A program made the position numbers and the translations under genes. From Brenneria sp. hezel4-2-4 (GTDB lineage: Bacteria > Pseudomonadota > Gammaproteobacteria > Enterobacterales > Enterobacteriaceae), in assembly GCF_013155275.1 (NCBI RefSeq), contig NZ_JABJXS010000011.1, positions 44,821 through 108,820 on the forward strand: 64,000 bases of DNA, in the 5' to 3' direction. Below, piece after piece: positions 18,129 to 29,027 of the stretch; positions within the stretch are counted from its first letter, which is position 1, and the number at the start of each line of letters is the position of its first letter. Below the pieces are notes generated by a model, which was not told the DNA's origin, did no database searches, and worked only from the letters and a program-made list of their open reading frames with translations.

Positions 18129-19375
18129 GCTCGCCTACGGTAAATAATGAATACGCTACAACAAAGCAAAAAATAGACCAGATAGGTCGCCATATACGCC
18201 TGCGCCGCGCCTAATGCGCCATTAACCGGGATCAGCCAGTGCGCAAACCCGGTGAGAAGCAGAAACTGGCTGACTTCGGTGAGCAGATAAAAGCGCAGCG
18301 CGGCTTTGGCGATCACCAGATAACCAAATACGTAAGCGCCCACTTTCATCACATCGCCCACCAGTTGCCAGGCGAACAGGTCTCTCATTGCGGTAAACTG
18401 GCTGGAGAACAGCAGCCAGATAGCAAAATCGCGCAACAGCCAGACGCAAAAGCTGACGCCCGCCACCACCGGGAGGACAAACGTTAATGACTGGACGATT
18501 TCCCGGGCCAGTGCGGTTTTATCCGTCAGGCGCGAGAGCGTCGGCAACAGATAAACCGTGAACGAGGCGGTAATGAATTGCAAATAGGCATCGGAAATCG
18601 TGCTGACGCCCTGCCAGATACCGACCTCGTCCCAGCTATAGTGCTCCGCCAACAGGTTACGCATCATGATATAGGCCACCGGCAGCGTGACGGCGGTCAT
18701 CAGCGCCATCAGGGTGAACTTGCCGAGCTGTCCGGCGATAGCCCGATCCCAGGCGGGCTTTAACGCGCCCCACGATAACGGCGTTCTGCGCAACATAAGC
18801 CACCCGGCAGGCAGCGCCGCCAGCGCAGGCACCAGCGCCAGCCCGGCCAGCGCGCCGCGGTATCCGCCCAGAGTGAAGCACAGCCAATAGGCGGCCAGCC
18901 CAATCAGGCTGCCGCTAATAACCGCCAGCGCATTTCCGACGGCATCACGATAGCCTTTCAGTATCGCCAGAAACAGATTGGCGTAGGCGATGCCCATCTG
19001 GATAAAAGCCAGCGCCCGCACGACATCCCGATACTCATCGTGCCCAAACAGCGCATTGGCGATGGGCGTCGCGGCGAACAGAAAGACCGCCGCCAGCAGC
19101 GTGGAAAATCCCAGCACCAGTGCGACGGCGGTGCCAAGCAAGGGCGTTAATCGCTCCGGCCGCTGCTGATATTCCGCAACATACTTGGTGACGCCATTGA
19201 AAATACCGGCGCCCGACAACACGCCCAGCACGGTAATAAGCTGGCGGAAATTACCCGCCTGCCCAACCCCGCTCGGCCCGAACGCCACCGCCAGCAGCTT
19301 GATGACAACCAGCCCCGCGCCGATTTTTATCAGCGTGGAGCCAGCGGTCCAGATTGACGCTTTCGCCAACGACAT
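18125..19375 (-). CDS. wzxE: ECA lipid III flippase WzxE
   Basis: 416 aa (416 in E. coli), a MATE/MOP-superfamily polysaccharide flippase with about 12 membrane segments; N-terminal [20 protein letters not shown] is family-typical. It moves the undecaprenyl-PP trisaccharide across the inner membrane. It starts one base after the wecE stop codon region and overlaps wecF. Confidence 0.95.
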   Translation of the reverse strand: MSLAKASIWTAGSTLIKIGAGLVVIKLLAVAFGPSGVGQAGNFRQLITVLGVLSGAGIFNGVTKYVAEYQQRPERLTPLLGTAVALVLGFSTLLAAVFLFAATPIANALFGHDEYRDVVRALAFIQMGIAYANLFLAILKGYRDAVGNALAVISGSLIGLAAYWLCFTLGGYRGALAGLALVPALAALPAGWLMLRRTPLSWGALKPAWDRAIAGQLGKFTLMALMTAVTLPVAYIMMRNLLAEHYSWDEVGIWQGVSTISDAYLQFITASFTVYLLPTLSRLTDKTALAREIVQSLTFVLPVVAGVSFCVWLLRDFAIWLLFSSQFTAMRDLFAWQLVGDVMKVGAYVFGYLVIAKAALRFYLLTEVSQFLLLTGFAHWLIPVNGALGAAQAYMATYLVYFLLCCSVFIIYRRRA

Positions 19376-19376
19376 A

Positions 19377-20507
19377 TCAGGAGAAGAAGCTCAGAATGGT
19401 GTTGATTACCGTACGCTGATTGACGTCAGGCAGGTTATAGAACAGCGGCAAACGCACCAGACGCTCACTTTCCCGCGTGGTGTAGTTATCCTCGCCGGAA
19501 AAATGACCGAAGTTGATCCCGGCAGGGCAACCATGCAGCGGAATGTAATGAAAGACCGTCATGATCTCGGCTTCTTTCATATAGTTGATAAACCGCGTGC
19601 GCTCTTGCTCATCGCTTAATTTGATATAAAACATATGCGCATTGTGCACGCAGTGGGCCGGCACAACCGGCAGGGCGATGCGTCCTGCGTCAGCCAGCGG
19701 TTTGAACGCGGCGTAATAGTTCTGCCACAGGTGTAAACGGCGTTGGTTAATCTGCGCGGCGGCTTCCAATTGCGCCCACAGGTAGGCGGCCTGAATATCC
19801 GCCATCAGGTAGCTGGAGCCGATATCGCGCCAGGTGTACTTATCCACCTGTCCGCGGAAAAACTGGCTGCGGTTGGTGCCTTTTTCACGCACGATTTCCG
19901 CCCGGTCGATAAGCCTGGGGTCGTTAATCAGCGTCGCGCCGCCCTCGCCGCCGGAGGTATAGTTTTTGGTTTCATGAAAGCTGAAACAACCGATATGGCC
20001 GATGGATCCCAACGCCCGGCCCTTGTAGCTGGACATCATGCCCTGCGCGGCGTCTTCCACCACAAACAGGTCATATTTCTTCGCCAGCGCCATGATCACG
20101 TCCATCTCACAAGCTACGCCCGCGTAGTGAACCGGCACAATGATCCGCGTTTTATCGGTAATCGCCGCTTCGATTTTCGTCTCATCGATATTCAGGGTAT
20201 CCGGACGGATATCGACAAACACAATCCTTGCGCCGCGCAATACAAAGGCGTTGGCGGTGGAAACAAAGGTATAACTCGGCATGATGACTTCATCGCCGGG
20301 TTTGATATCCAGCAAGATGGCCGCCATTTCCAGTGAAGCGGTGCAGGACGGCGTCAATAACACCTTTTTACTGCCGGAATAGTGCTCTAGCCACTGCTGA
20401 CAGCGGCGGGTAAAACCACCGTCGCCGCACAGTTTGCCGCTGCTCATGGCGGCCTGCATATAATCGAGTTCGGTACCCACAATCGGGGGCGCATTAAACG
20501 GAATCAT
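19377..20507 (-). CDS. wecE: TDP-4-keto-6-deoxy-D-glucose transaminase (WecE)
   Basis: 376 aa, identical in length to E. coli WecE when started at ATG 20507 (MIPFNAPPIVG). A longer in-frame start at 20585 lies inside wecD and was rejected. DegT/DnrJ/EryC1-family PLP enzyme: the PLP lysine is in the segment SFHETKNYTSGGEGG and the phosphate site near TPSCTASLEMAA. It makes TDP-4-amino-4,6-dideoxygalactose, the substrate of WecD. It starts four bases after the wecD stop. Confidence 0.96.
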   Translation of the reverse strand: MIPFNAPPIVGTELDYMQAAMSSGKLCGDGGFTRRCQQWLEHYSGSKKVLLTPSCTASLEMAAILLDIKPGDEVIMPSYTFVSTANAFVLRGARIVFVDIRPDTLNIDETKIEAAITDKTRIIVPVHYAGVACEMDVIMALAKKYDLFVVEDAAQGMMSSYKGRALGSIGHIGCFSFHETKNYTSGGEGGATLINDPRLIDRAEIVREKGTNRSQFFRGQVDKYTWRDIGSSYLMADIQAAYLWAQLEAAAQINQRRLHLWQNYYAAFKPLADAGRIALPVVPAHCVHNAHMFYIKLSDEQERTRFINYMKEAEIMTVFHYIPLHGCPAGINFGHFSGEDNYTTRESERLVRLPLFYNLPDVNQRTVINTILSFFS

Positions 20508-20511
20508 GTGA

Positions 20512-21270
20512 TCACCTGTATAGCCAATATGCCGTGCTCTCAACTCGGGCACCGCGACGAAGATAAAGACGAAGCGCCGCCACATTACTGACCTGTGTTG
20601 CGACCCATAAACGTTGTATCCCTTGTTGCCGACACCACCTTTCTGCGACAGCCATCAGCTGCGTTCCCACTCCCTGGGCGGCGATTCCCGGAAAAACGCC
20701 GAGTAACCCGAGGCGCGCTTCCCCGCCGCCAAGTTGACGGATCGTCACCCAGCCCTGCGGCTGTCCGGCCTGGTTTTCAACCAACAGACACAGGTTATCA
20801 AAAGTGCCAAGCACCGCGTTTTCTATCCATTGGGCATAAAAACGGCCGCTGTCCGCCGGCTGATACCAGGGGGAACGAAAACGGCTGAGAGCGAAAACCT
20901 GTGAGGCCGCCTGCCGCAACAGCGGGATATCGGCGCGGCCGGCCTCGCGCGGATGAAGCGACTCAGCCGTCGCCGCGGCATCATCCAGCGACAGGCAGAG
21001 ATCGACTTCGCCCTCCACCAGACGAAAACCGAACGCCGCCAACGCATCCGCCAGCGCCAGATTGTCCGCCGGTATTTTAGCCTGCGTCAGCGCATAGCGA
21101 TCCAACGCGGCCGACGTCAACACCGGCGCGGAGGAGGAGAAATTCAGTTTGCCGCTGGTCAGAGTGAAAAACTCGCTTTCCCAACTCAGCGGCTCAATCG
21201 TGGCACGGATCGCCGACGCATCGGCGGGCGTTTGCCTCTCTTTGGTCGGAATAAGGCCAGAACTTTTCAT
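20512..21270 (-). CDS. wecD: TDP-fucosamine acetyltransferase (WecD)
   Basis: 252 aa, slightly longer than E. coli WecD (224 aa) because of an N-terminal Thr/Ala-rich lead. C-terminal GNAT domain with the acetyl-CoA loop in FPGIAAQGVGTQLMA. It acetylates TDP-Fuc4N to TDP-Fuc4NAc. It directly follows rffG with a 33-bp gap; in E. coli rffH (TDP-glucose pyrophosphorylase) stands between them. Confidence 0.93.
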   Translation of the reverse strand: MKSSGLIPTKERQTPADASAIRATIEPLSWESEFFTLTSGKLNFSSSAPVLTSAALDRYALTQAKIPADNLALADALAAFGFRLVEGEVDLCLSLDDAAATAESLHPREAGRADIPLLRQAASQVFALSRFRSPWYQPADSGRFYAQWIENAVLGTFDNLCLLVENQAGQPQGWVTIRQLGGGEARLGLLGVFPGIAAQGVGTQLMAVAERWCRQQGIQRLWVATQVSNVAALRLYLRRGARVESTAYWLYR

Positions 21271-21303
21271 CTCCGCTCCTTATCTTGCATGCGACGGCGC
21301 CGC

Positions 21304-22377
21304 TCAGCCGTTCAGCCCCAGGCGCTCGCCGGTGTAAGAGCCGTCCTGCACGCTGCGCCACCATTTTTCGTTGGTCAGATACCAGCTAACGGTTTTCCGC
21401 ATACCGCTCTCAAACGTTTCCTGCGGACGCCAGCCCAGTTCACGTTCAATTTTACCGGCGTCAATGGCGTAGCGCATATCATGGCCGGGGCGATCTTTCA
21501 CATAGGTGATTAAATCGCGGTAGTGCCGCACGCTGGCAGGTTTATGCGGCGCCAGCTCTTCCAGCAGGTCACAGATGGTCTGAACGACGTCAAGGTTCTT
21601 ACGCTCGTTGTGACCGCCGATGTTATAAGTTTCGCCGACGATGCCTTCCGTCACCACTTTATAGAGCGCGCGGGCGTGATCTTCGACGAACAGCCAGTCG
21701 CGAACCTGGGCGCCGTCGCCATAAACCGGCAGCGGTTTCCCGGCCACCGCATTCAGGATCACCAGCGGGATCAGTTTTTCAGGAAAATGGTAAGGGCCGT
21801 AGTTATTGGAACAGTTGGTGATAATGGTCGGCAGGCCGTAGGTACGCAGCCAGGCGCGCACCAGATGGTCGCTTGACGCTTTGGAAGCCGAATAAGGGCT
21901 GCTCGGCGCATACGGCGTCGTTTCCGTAAACAGGTCGTCCGTGCCGTGCAAATCGCCAAACACTTCATCGGTGGAGATGTGGTGAAAACGGAACGCCGTT
22001 TTCGCGGCGGCTTCCAGGCTTTGCCAATAGTGGCGAGCCGCTTCCAGCAGGTTGTAAGTGCCCACTATGTTGGTTTCAATGAACGCCGCCGGGCCATCAA
22101 TCGAGCGATCGACATGACTTTCCGCCGCCAGATGCATCACCACGGCGGGCTGATAATCGGCGAATACCCGATCCAACGCCGCCCGATCGCAAATATCCGT
22201 CTGCTCGAAAGCAAAACGGTTGCTGTCCGCCACCGGCGCCAGAGAGGACAGGTTGCCGGCGTAGGTAAGTTTATCCACCACCACCACGCTGTCCGGTGTC
22301 TCGGTCAGAATATGTCTTACCAAAGCCGAACCAATAAATCCGGCGCCGCCGGTGATTAAAATACGCTTCAACGCCAT
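21304..22377 (-). CDS. rffG: dTDP-glucose 4,6-dehydratase (RffG/RmlB)
   Basis: 357 aa (355 in E. coli), extended SDR. NAD-binding [10 protein letters not shown] (residues ~9-18), active-site TDEVFGDL and [11 protein letters not shown] (YxxxK). It converts dTDP-glucose to dTDP-4-keto-6-deoxyglucose, the precursor of Fuc4NAc. Its first 10 bases overlap the wecC end. Confidence 0.96.
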   Translation of the reverse strand: MALKRILITGGAGFIGSALVRHILTETPDSVVVVDKLTYAGNLSSLAPVADSNRFAFEQTDICDRAALDRVFADYQPAVVMHLAAESHVDRSIDGPAAFIETNIVGTYNLLEAARHYWQSLEAAAKTAFRFHHISTDEVFGDLHGTDDLFTETTPYAPSSPYSASKASSDHLVRAWLRTYGLPTIITNCSNNYGPYHFPEKLIPLVILNAVAGKPLPVYGDGAQVRDWLFVEDHARALYKVVTEGIVGETYNIGGHNERKNLDVVQTICDLLEELAPHKPASVRHYRDLITYVKDRPGHDMRYAIDAGKIERELGWRPQETFESGMRKTVSWYLTNEKWWRSVQDGSYTGERLGLNG

Positions 22378-23630
22378 ACTCCTTTTGTATCAATAACCCA
22401 ATTTTGTGCAACGTCCCCGGGATTAACCGCCTTGAACTGGCGGTGATCAACCAGCATGACCAGCACATCGGCATCGCGTAACGCCGCGGCGGTATCGACC
22501 AACTGGACGTGCCCGGCCAGCGCGGCGGGCAATTGTTTTACGTTTGGCTCGACCGCCAGCGTCGTTCCCGCATGCCACTGCGCGATCATGTCGGTAATCT
22601 CTACCGCCGGGCTTTCGCGCAGGTCATCGATATCCGGCTTAAACGCCAGGCCAAAACAGGCCACCGTGACTTCGCTGGCGCGTTTGTCGCTTTGGGCCAG
22701 ATAATCGGCCACCGCCGCTTTCACCCGATCGACGACCCACAGCGGTTTGCCGTCATTCACCAGCCTGGCCGTGTGGATCAGTCTCGCCTGCTGCGGGTTC
22801 TGCGCCACGATAAACCACGGGTCTACCGCAATACAGTGCCCGCCCACGCCGGGGCCGGGTTGCAGAATATTGACGCGGGGATGGCGGTTTGCCAATCGGA
22901 TAAGCTCCCATACGTTAATATTTTGTTCAGCGCAGATCAGCGACAGCTCATTGGCGAAGGCGATGTTGACATCACGGAAGCTATTTTCCGTCAGCTTGCA
23001 CATCTCGGCGGTGCGGGAGTTAGTAACCACACACTCACCTTCAAGGAAGATTTTGTACAGTTCACTGGCGCGGGCGGAACACGCGGGCGTCATCCCGCCG
23101 ATCACCCGATCGTTTTTAATCAATTCGACCACCACCTGCCCCGGCAACACGCGCTCCGGGCAGTAGGCGATATTAATGTCGGCGGCGTTGCCCGCCTGCT
23201 GCGGGAAAGTCAGATCGGAACGCGCCTGCGCCAGCCACTCGGCCATCTGCTCAGTTGCGCCGACGGGCGAGGTGGATTCCAGAATCACCAAATCGCCTTT
23301 TTTCAACACCGGCGCAATCGACTCGGCCGCCGCCCGCACATAGGCCATGTCCGGTTCATGATCGCCTTTGAACGGGGTAGGAACCGCAATCAGAAAGGCA
23401 TCCGCCGCCACCGGTTTGTTGGCGGCGCGCAGGTAGCCGTTTTCAACCGCCGCTTTTACCAGCGTATCCAGATCCGGCTCGACGATGTGGATTTCTCCCC
23501 GGTTAATGGTCTCCACCGCGTGTTTATTTACATCAATACCCACCACATTCTTTTTGCGCGATGCGAAAGCCGCCGCGGTCGGTAAACCGATATAACCCAG
23601 TCCGATAACGGAAATTGTGTCAAAACTCAT
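22368..23630 (-). CDS. wecC: UDP-ManNAc dehydrogenase (WecC)
   Basis: 420 aa (420 in E. coli). UDP-sugar dehydrogenase with N-terminal Rossmann fold [17 protein letters not shown] and catalytic cysteine in [15 protein letters not shown]. It oxidises UDP-ManNAc to UDP-ManNAcA in two NAD-dependent steps. It follows wecB by 58 bp. Confidence 0.96.
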   Translation of the reverse strand: MSFDTISVIGLGYIGLPTAAAFASRKKNVVGIDVNKHAVETINRGEIHIVEPDLDTLVKAAVENGYLRAANKPVAADAFLIAVPTPFKGDHEPDMAYVRAAAESIAPVLKKGDLVILESTSPVGATEQMAEWLAQARSDLTFPQQAGNAADINIAYCPERVLPGQVVVELIKNDRVIGGMTPACSARASELYKIFLEGECVVTNSRTAEMCKLTENSFRDVNIAFANELSLICAEQNINVWELIRLANRHPRVNILQPGPGVGGHCIAVDPWFIVAQNPQQARLIHTARLVNDGKPLWVVDRVKAAVADYLAQSDKRASEVTVACFGLAFKPDIDDLRESPAVEITDMIAQWHAGTTLAVEPNVKQLPAALAGHVQLVDTAAALRDADVLVMLVDHRQFKAVNPGDVAQNWVIDTKGVWR

Positions 23631-23688
23631 AGTGTCACCTGATATTTTTATCGCGAACTCATCCGTTCGCCCCCTGCGGGACGCTTAA

Positions 23689-24822
23689 TTATGCCTTGGC
23701 GATGCGTGAGCTTTTTAACGCTTCAATAATGCGCTGACAGGCCTGGCCATTCCCATAAGGGTTATGCGCCCGGCTCATTGTCTGGTATTCGTTTTCATCG
23801 GTCAGCAGCAGCGAAACCGCATCGACGATTTTCGCCACGTCGGTGCCGACCAGCCTCACCGTTCCGGCTTCCACCGCCTCGGGGCGCTCGGTGGTTTCAC
23901 GCATCACCAGCACCGGCTTGCCTAACGACGGCGCCTCTTCCTGAATGCCGCCGGAATCCGTCAGGATCATATAAGAACGATTCATCAGATAAACAAAAGG
24001 CAGATAATCCTGCGGCGCGATAAGCATTACGTTGTTGATGCCGCTCAGGATGCGGTTTACCGGCTCGCTGACGTTAGGATTCAAATGGACGGGATAAACA
24101 ATCTGCGCTTCCGGATGCCGCCGGGCGATATCCGCCAACGCGCTGCATATGCGTTCGAAACCGCCGCCAAAACTTTCACGCCGATGCCCGGTAACCAGAA
24201 TCAATTTTTTCGTCGCATCCAGAAACGCATACTTTTCATCCAGGCTGCGGCGCAGCGCCACATCGTTAATGATGCGATCCCTCACCCAGAACAGGGCGTC
24301 TATCACCGTGTTCCCGGTGACGAAAATATGCCGGTCCGACAAGCGCTCCCGCAGCAGGTTTTGGCGCGAATTCTCGGTAGGCGCGAAATGATACATCGCC
24401 AGATGTCCGGTCAGTTGACGATTGGCTTCTTCCGGCCAGGGCGAATACAGATTGCCGGTACGCAACCCGGCCTCGACGTGCCCGACCGGAATACGTTGAT
24501 AGAAAGCCGCCAGACTGGCCGTCAGGGTGGTGGTGGTATCACCATGCACCAGCACCATATCGGGTTTGAATTCCGCCATCACCGGCTCCAACCCTGCCAG
24601 AATGCGGCAAGATATTTCACTGAGGCTCTGGCCCGGTTGCATAATGTTCAGATCGTAATCTGGCGTAATATCGAACAGACGCAGCACCTGATCCAGCATC
24701 TCCCGATGCTGGGCTGTCACGCAAATTCTCGATTCAAAGGCTCCATCCTGAGCCAGGGCATGAACCAACGGGGCCATTTTGATGGCCTCCGGCCGGGTGC
24801 CGAAAACAGTCAACACTTTCAC
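23689..24822 (-). CDS. wecB: UDP-GlcNAc 2-epimerase (WecB)
   Basis: 377 aa (376 in E. coli). Non-hydrolysing epimerase with [12 protein letters not shown] at the N terminus, HVEAGLRT (residues ~115-122) and the substrate/allosteric [12 protein letters not shown] region. It supplies UDP-ManNAc to WecC. Cytoplasmic. Confidence 0.97.
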   Translation of the reverse strand: MKVLTVFGTRPEAIKMAPLVHALAQDGAFESRICVTAQHREMLDQVLRLFDITPDYDLNIMQPGQSLSEISCRILAGLEPVMAEFKPDMVLVHGDTTTTLTASLAAFYQRIPVGHVEAGLRTGNLYSPWPEEANRQLTGHLAMYHFAPTENSRQNLLRERLSDRHIFVTGNTVIDALFWVRDRIINDVALRRSLDEKYAFLDATKKLILVTGHRRESFGGGFERICSALADIARRHPEAQIVYPVHLNPNVSEPVNRILSGINNVMLIAPQDYLPFVYLMNRSYMILTDSGGIQEEAPSLGKPVLVMRETTERPEAVEAGTVRLVGTDVAKIVDAVSLLLTDENEYQTMSRAHNPYGNGQACQRIIEALKSSRIAKA

Positions 24823-24889
24823 AGTGAATCTCTTTAATCAGGTTAGACGCAGACTTTTACTGCGAATCGGACGCTCATCAACGGACTGA

Positions 24890-25936
24890 TCAGCGTGTAC
24901 GGCGAACCAAAGCAACCCCCGCGCCCACCAAGGCGCCGATCGCGCCCCACATCACCATCAGGAAAGCACGGCGCGGGCTGTCGCGTTTAACAGGCTCTTC
25001 CGGCGTACGCAAATATCGGTAGGTCTGGAAATTGGCGTCAAGCGTCGGTCCTACATCCAACGTCGTCAGCATGGCGCGATTTTGATCGTAATCGAGATCA
25101 TAATGCGGCCCGCTGGTCTGTAGCGACTCCAGACGCGCTTGCAGCATCGGCCTGCCCAGTAAAAACATTTCCGACGCCGGCAGTTCATCCGCCGGCGTAT
25201 CGGTCTGGCTACGGCTGATGCCTTGCTGCTGGGCGATTTTCAGCGCCAGTTCGACGCTGCGAACCTCACGTTCATAAATCGCCTTCGCCACGGCTTCCTG
25301 ACGCTTAATCTGCGATTTCATAAAGATGGTTCTGGCCGCCCATGCACCGTTAATCTCTTCGTTGAGATGGGTCGCCGCATGCTGGCTGGCGAACGTAACA
25401 TACTGACGCAGCAATGTATTGGCATCGGCGGCCGTTTCCGCCGTCAGCTTCACGCTGTCGTTGGTCTTTTTGGCGTCGTCATGCGGGATAAACTGAATAT
25501 TATTCACCAGCTCGTCAAGCAAAGCGGCATCGGCTTTGGCATCCCCTTCCTGACGTTGTTTATAGTAGTCGGTCTGCAACCAGAAATCGCGGCGGGTATC
25601 GTAAGCCGCTAATTGCATGATGAATTCGTCATACGCGCTCGAAGAGATGGAGGGTTGCTCAGGCTGTGGCGCGGAGAAAGATTTAGCATCCAGGTTACGC
25701 AGGAACTGCTGCTGCGAATAGTATCCTCCCAACATGTTTACCGTCGGCTTATCGGTAATCGCCGTCGCGCTCCATTCCTGTTTGACCAGATAGGAATAGA
25801 ACAACGCGGTAATGCTAAACAGCAACGCAATCACGATGATCCAAGGTTTTCCACGCCACAACGTGTGAACTAAGCCGCGAATGTCCAGTTCGTTATCAAC
25901 CAACGCATTCCCGGTAGACAGGTTCTCTGATTTCAT
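24890..25936 (-). CDS. wzzE: ECA chain-length regulator WzzE
   Basis: 348 aa (348 in E. coli). Polysaccharide co-polymerase topology: one membrane segment near the N terminus (PWIIVIALLFSITALFYSYL), a long periplasmic helical domain, and a C-terminal segment (AFLMVMWGAIGALVGAGVAL). It sets ECA chain length together with WzyE. Confidence 0.95.
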   Translation of the reverse strand: MKSENLSTGNALVDNELDIRGLVHTLWRGKPWIIVIALLFSITALFYSYLVKQEWSATAITDKPTVNMLGGYYSQQQFLRNLDAKSFSAPQPEQPSISSSAYDEFIMQLAAYDTRRDFWLQTDYYKQRQEGDAKADAALLDELVNNIQFIPHDDAKKTNDSVKLTAETAADANTLLRQYVTFASQHAATHLNEEINGAWAARTIFMKSQIKRQEAVAKAIYEREVRSVELALKIAQQQGISRSQTDTPADELPASEMFLLGRPMLQARLESLQTSGPHYDLDYDQNRAMLTTLDVGPTLDANFQTYRYLRTPEEPVKRDSPRRAFLMVMWGAIGALVGAGVALVRRTR

Positions 25937-25957
25937 TACTTCCCCAACGTTATTTAG

Positions 25958-27055
25958 TCAAGACGACTGCTTTTGCTCATCAACATGCCGCATACGGCGT
26001 TTGATGCGCTTAATGAAACGCGCTACTCGCCATGCGCGTTTAACGCAGTAGCCATACAACAAGAATGTGAGCAAGAATAATGCCAACATAACCCATTCTG
26101 GAACAAAAAAGAGAGATTCTCCGAGTACTCCGATCGCCGCCAACAACGCCGCCGCCAGCGTGATCAGGACAAAAGCCTGCCGGGAAGTGAACCCCGCGCG
26201 CATCATGAGATGGTGGATATGCTGACGATCGGGTGAAAACGGGCTCATCCCTTTACGCAAACGGCGATACATGATCGCAATCATATCAATCAGCGGAATG
26301 GCGATAATCCATAACGCCGTGACGGGGTTGATCGGATGATGAACGCCCTGCGTGGTTTGGATCAGGAGCCAGATCGCGGTAAAACCGATCATGGTGCTCC
26401 CGGCATCCCCCATGAAAACCTTATACCGTTTGCCGAAAACGCCAAGGTTAAGCAGGATGTAAGGCAGGGTGGCGGCGATCATGGCGAAACACCAAAGCGC
26501 CAGATTTACATGACCGCTCAGATACAGCAGTATGCCCATCGCGCCAAATGAGACGCTGGACAATCCGCCCAGCAGCCCGTCAATGCCGTCAACCATATTA
26601 AAGGCATTGATCGCCGCCCAAACGGAGAACAGCGTCACCAGATAGCCAAACGGCCCCAGCCCCATTTGCCACGGGCCGAAAATATGCCCGAGATTATGTA
26701 AAGAGAGACCGGCGAATGCCATCATGACGACCGCGACGCAGGCCTGCACGATGGCGCGGATTTTCACGCTGATGTCAAAGCGGTCGTCCAGCGCGCCAAC
26801 AAACACCAGCACACCGGCGCAAGCCAGATAAAGCCGGAAATTGGGGATGTATTGATCGGTGATCAGGAAGGTAAAACAGATCCCGGCGTATACGGAGATA
26901 CCGCCTACAAGCGGAACCAGTCCACGATGCCGTTTGCGGTAGTTGGGGCGATCGACAAGCCCTATCTTTCTCGCCACCTTACGGGCAAGAAACAGGAAGC
27001 CCAGAGAAAACAGAAAAATGGTTAATAATTCGGTACTCATAATGAGTAAGTTCAC
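25958..27055 (-). CDS. wecA: UDP-GlcNAc:undecaprenyl-phosphate GlcNAc-1-P transferase (WecA)
   Basis: 365 aa, polyprenyl-phosphate transferase with about 11 membrane segments. Catalytic and Mg-binding motifs are visible: GALDDRFD (~90-97), NAFNMVDGIDGLLGG and VFMGDAGSTMIGF, plus the HIHHL loop of the UDP-GlcNAc site. It makes lipid I for ECA and can also start O-antigen synthesis. The GTG at 27055 has GGAG nine bases upstream and gives MNLL..., matching the E. coli N terminus; ATG 27040 is the alternative. First gene of the ECA operon. Confidence 0.95.
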   Translation of the reverse strand: MNLLIMSTELLTIFLFSLGFLFLARKVARKIGLVDRPNYRKRHRGLVPLVGGISVYAGICFTFLITDQYIPNFRLYLACAGVLVFVGALDDRFDISVKIRAIVQACVAVVMMAFAGLSLHNLGHIFGPWQMGLGPFGYLVTLFSVWAAINAFNMVDGIDGLLGGLSSVSFGAMGILLYLSGHVNLALWCFAMIAATLPYILLNLGVFGKRYKVFMGDAGSTMIGFTAIWLLIQTTQGVHHPINPVTALWIIAIPLIDMIAIMYRRLRKGMSPFSPDRQHIHHLMMRAGFTSRQAFVLITLAAALLAAIGVLGESLFFVPEWVMLALFLLTFLLYGYCVKRAWRVARFIKRIKRRMRHVDEQKQSS

Positions 27056-27180
27056 CGTTCACAGCTCCGCTGTGGCTGCTCAATATATGCTCGGTTTACG
27101 CCTTGAATGCTATTGTCCGTCTGTCTTGATTGGCGCAGGTTCGCGACGTAACCGACACGAGCTGTCCGTCAGGCGGGCAT

Positions 27181-27209
27181 AGTATAAAAGAAACGCGATT
27201 TAAGATTAA
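27181..27209 (-). promoter_or_regulatory. Candidate promoter of the wec (ECA) operon
   Basis: On the - strand: -35-like TTAATC (27204-27209), 17-bp spacer, -10 TATACT (27181-27186). The -10 is good, the -35 weak. It lies in the 301-bp gap between rho and wecA, whose only other visible feature is the rho terminator, and would give a leader of about 120 bases before wecA. Confidence 0.45.
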
Positions 27210-27310
27210 CGTCTGGGACAAGCATTTTATACCCGTCATCTTTCAGGTTGCAGGTGTGTCGCCGCCTGCCTGCATCTTGATATCAACGGACTATATTAAG
27301 CACAGATATA

Positions 27311-27337
27311 AAAAACGCCACGACCCAGCGTGGCGTT
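27311..27337 (-). terminator. Intrinsic terminator after rho
   Basis: On the - strand the stem AACGCCACG / CGTGGCGTT (27329-27337 with 27314-27322, loop CTGGGT) is followed by TTTTTAT. It lies about 20 bases after the rho stop codon. Confidence 0.9.
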
Positions 27338-27356
27338 CCCCGAGTTCATCCGTGAT

Positions 27357-28616
27357 TTATGAACGCTTCATCATATCGAAGAATTCGTCGTTGGTCTTGG
27401 TCATCGCCAACTTATTAATCAGGAATTCCATCGCGTCAATCTCACCCATTGGGTGGATAATCTTACGTAAAATCCACATTTTTTGCAGTTCTTCAGACGT
27501 GGTAAGCAATTCTTCTTTACGCGTACCCGAACGATTATAGTCGATCGCCGGGAAAACACGTTTTTCAGCAATTTTACGCGCGAGGTGCAGCTCCATGTTA
27601 CCGGTGCCTTTAAACTCTTCGTAAATCACTTCATCCATCTTGGAGCCGGTATCCACCAACGCAGTGGCGATGATCGTCAGACTACCGCCTTCTTCAACGT
27701 TACGCGCCGCGCCGAAGAAACGTTTGGGACGATGCAGGGCGTTGGCGTCCACACCGCCGGTCAACACTTTACCCGAGGAGGGAACAACGGTGTTGTAGGC
27801 ACGGGCCAGACGGGTAATGGAGTCCAGCAGAATGATCACGTCTTTCTTATGTTCAACCAGGCGCTTGGCCTTTTCGATCACCATCTCGGCGACCTGAACG
27901 TGACGGGAAGCCGGTTCATCAAAGGTGGAAGCGATCACTTCGCCTTTAACCAGACGCTGCATTTCGGTCACTTCTTCAGGACGTTCGTCAATCAGCAGCA
28001 CCATCAGCACGCAGTCGGGATGATTGTAAGCAATGCTTTGCGCGATGTTCTGCAACAGCATGGTTTTACCCGCTTTCGGCGGCGCTACAATCAGACCGCG
28101 CTGACCGCGGCCGATCGGCGAGGCCAGATCCAGTACGCGGGCGGTTAAATCCTCAGTCGAACCATTACCACGCTCCATACGCAAACGGGAGTTGGCATGC
28201 AGCGGCGTCAGGTTTTCAAACAGGATTTTGCTGCGGGCGTTTTCGGGTTTGTCGTAATTGACTTCATTAACTTTCAGCAGCGCAAAATAACGTTCACCTT
28301 CTTTTGGCGGCCGGATCTTGCCGGAAATGGTGTCGCCGGTACGAAGGTTAAAACGGCGGATTTGGCTGGGGGAAACATAGATATCATCAGGGCCGGCGAG
28401 GTAGGAGCTGTCTGCGGAACGGAGGAAGCCAAAACCATCCTGCAATATTTCCAGCACGCCATCGCCGAAAATGTCTTCGCCACTTTTAGCATGCTGCTTC
28501 AGAATCGCGAAGATAATATCCTGTTTGCGCATGCGGGCCAGATTTTCCAGCCCCATATTTTCGCCAAGAGTAATTAACTCGGAAACTGGCGTATTCTTTA
28601 ATTCGGTAAGATTCAT
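27357..28616 (-). CDS. rho: Transcription termination factor Rho
   Basis: 419 aa, identical in length to E. coli Rho. N-terminal helical domain, RNA-binding OSB fold with GFGFLR (~62-67), then the RecA-type motor with Walker A in [12 protein letters not shown] (~176-187) and Walker B in [18 protein letters not shown] hexameric RNA-dependent ATPase that ends transcription at unstructured C-rich RNA. A 411-bp leader separates it from trxA, fitting its known autoregulation. Confidence 0.98.
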   Translation of the reverse strand: MNLTELKNTPVSELITLGENMGLENLARMRKQDIIFAILKQHAKSGEDIFGDGVLEILQDGFGFLRSADSSYLAGPDDIYVSPSQIRRFNLRTGDTISGKIRPPKEGERYFALLKVNEVNYDKPENARSKILFENLTPLHANSRLRMERGNGSTEDLTARVLDLASPIGRGQRGLIVAPPKAGKTMLLQNIAQSIAYNHPDCVLMVLLIDERPEEVTEMQRLVKGEVIASTFDEPASRHVQVAEMVIEKAKRLVEHKKDVIILLDSITRLARAYNTVVPSSGKVLTGGVDANALHRPKRFFGAARNVEEGGSLTIIATALVDTGSKMDEVIYEEFKGTGNMELHLARKIAEKRVFPAIDYNRSGTRKEELLTTSEELQKMWILRKIIHPMGEIDAMEFLINKLAMTKTNDEFFDMMKRS

Positions 28617-28978
28617 AATGGTGGGTTCTTTTAAACTCGGGGTAAATCTCGAACTATTAACGTGAATGGTATGGCAGGGTCATCCATGCCTCTATAACGG
28701 CCTTCAACCATCAGGTATCTGTTTTGTTTCACACTTAAGGCGCGCAGAATCTGCACAAAACGACGGCAAGAGATCGAAGACACATAAAACCAATTATTTT
28801 AAAACTATTAGATTGCCCAAACCAGAGAACGAACATTTTTGTAAATCAATGACTTTCCGATTTCGACACAGAGTAATGCTTTAGATTCAAACTTTCAGGC
28901 TTAAGCTCAAACGCTTAAACATAGGTAAGTACGATATGCAGTAGGGAAGAATCTAGCACGCTTCCTGACGGGCGGCAA
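28617..28978 (-). promoter_or_regulatory. rho promoter and long leader
   Basis: On the - strand: -35 TTGCCG (28973-28978), 17-bp spacer, -10 TAGATT (28950-28955) with an upstream TG, a good sigma-70 promoter. The transcript would have a leader of roughly 330 bases before rho. In E. coli the rho leader codes for a short peptide (RhoL) and is the site of Rho-dependent autoregulation. A 16-codon frame at 28735-28785 is the clearest candidate here but does not look like E. coli RhoL, so I do not call it a gene. The -35 overlaps one arm of the inverted repeat GGGCGGCAA / TTGCCGCCC (28970-28978 and 29012-29020). Confidence 0.6.
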
Positions 28979-29027
28979 GCGGTCAATATGAGAATTGTGC
29001 ATTGTCCGATTTGCCGCCCGCGGAGAT

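Noticed and set aside
22509..23585. 358-codon + strand frame opposite wecC
   Set aside because: Mirror of the wecC reading frame; no start signal and low-complexity Arg/His/Gln composition.
28735..28785. 16-codon frame as rhoL leader peptide
   Set aside because: Position fits, but the sequence does not resemble E. coli RhoL and there is no clear ribosome site; kept only as a note in the rho leader entry.
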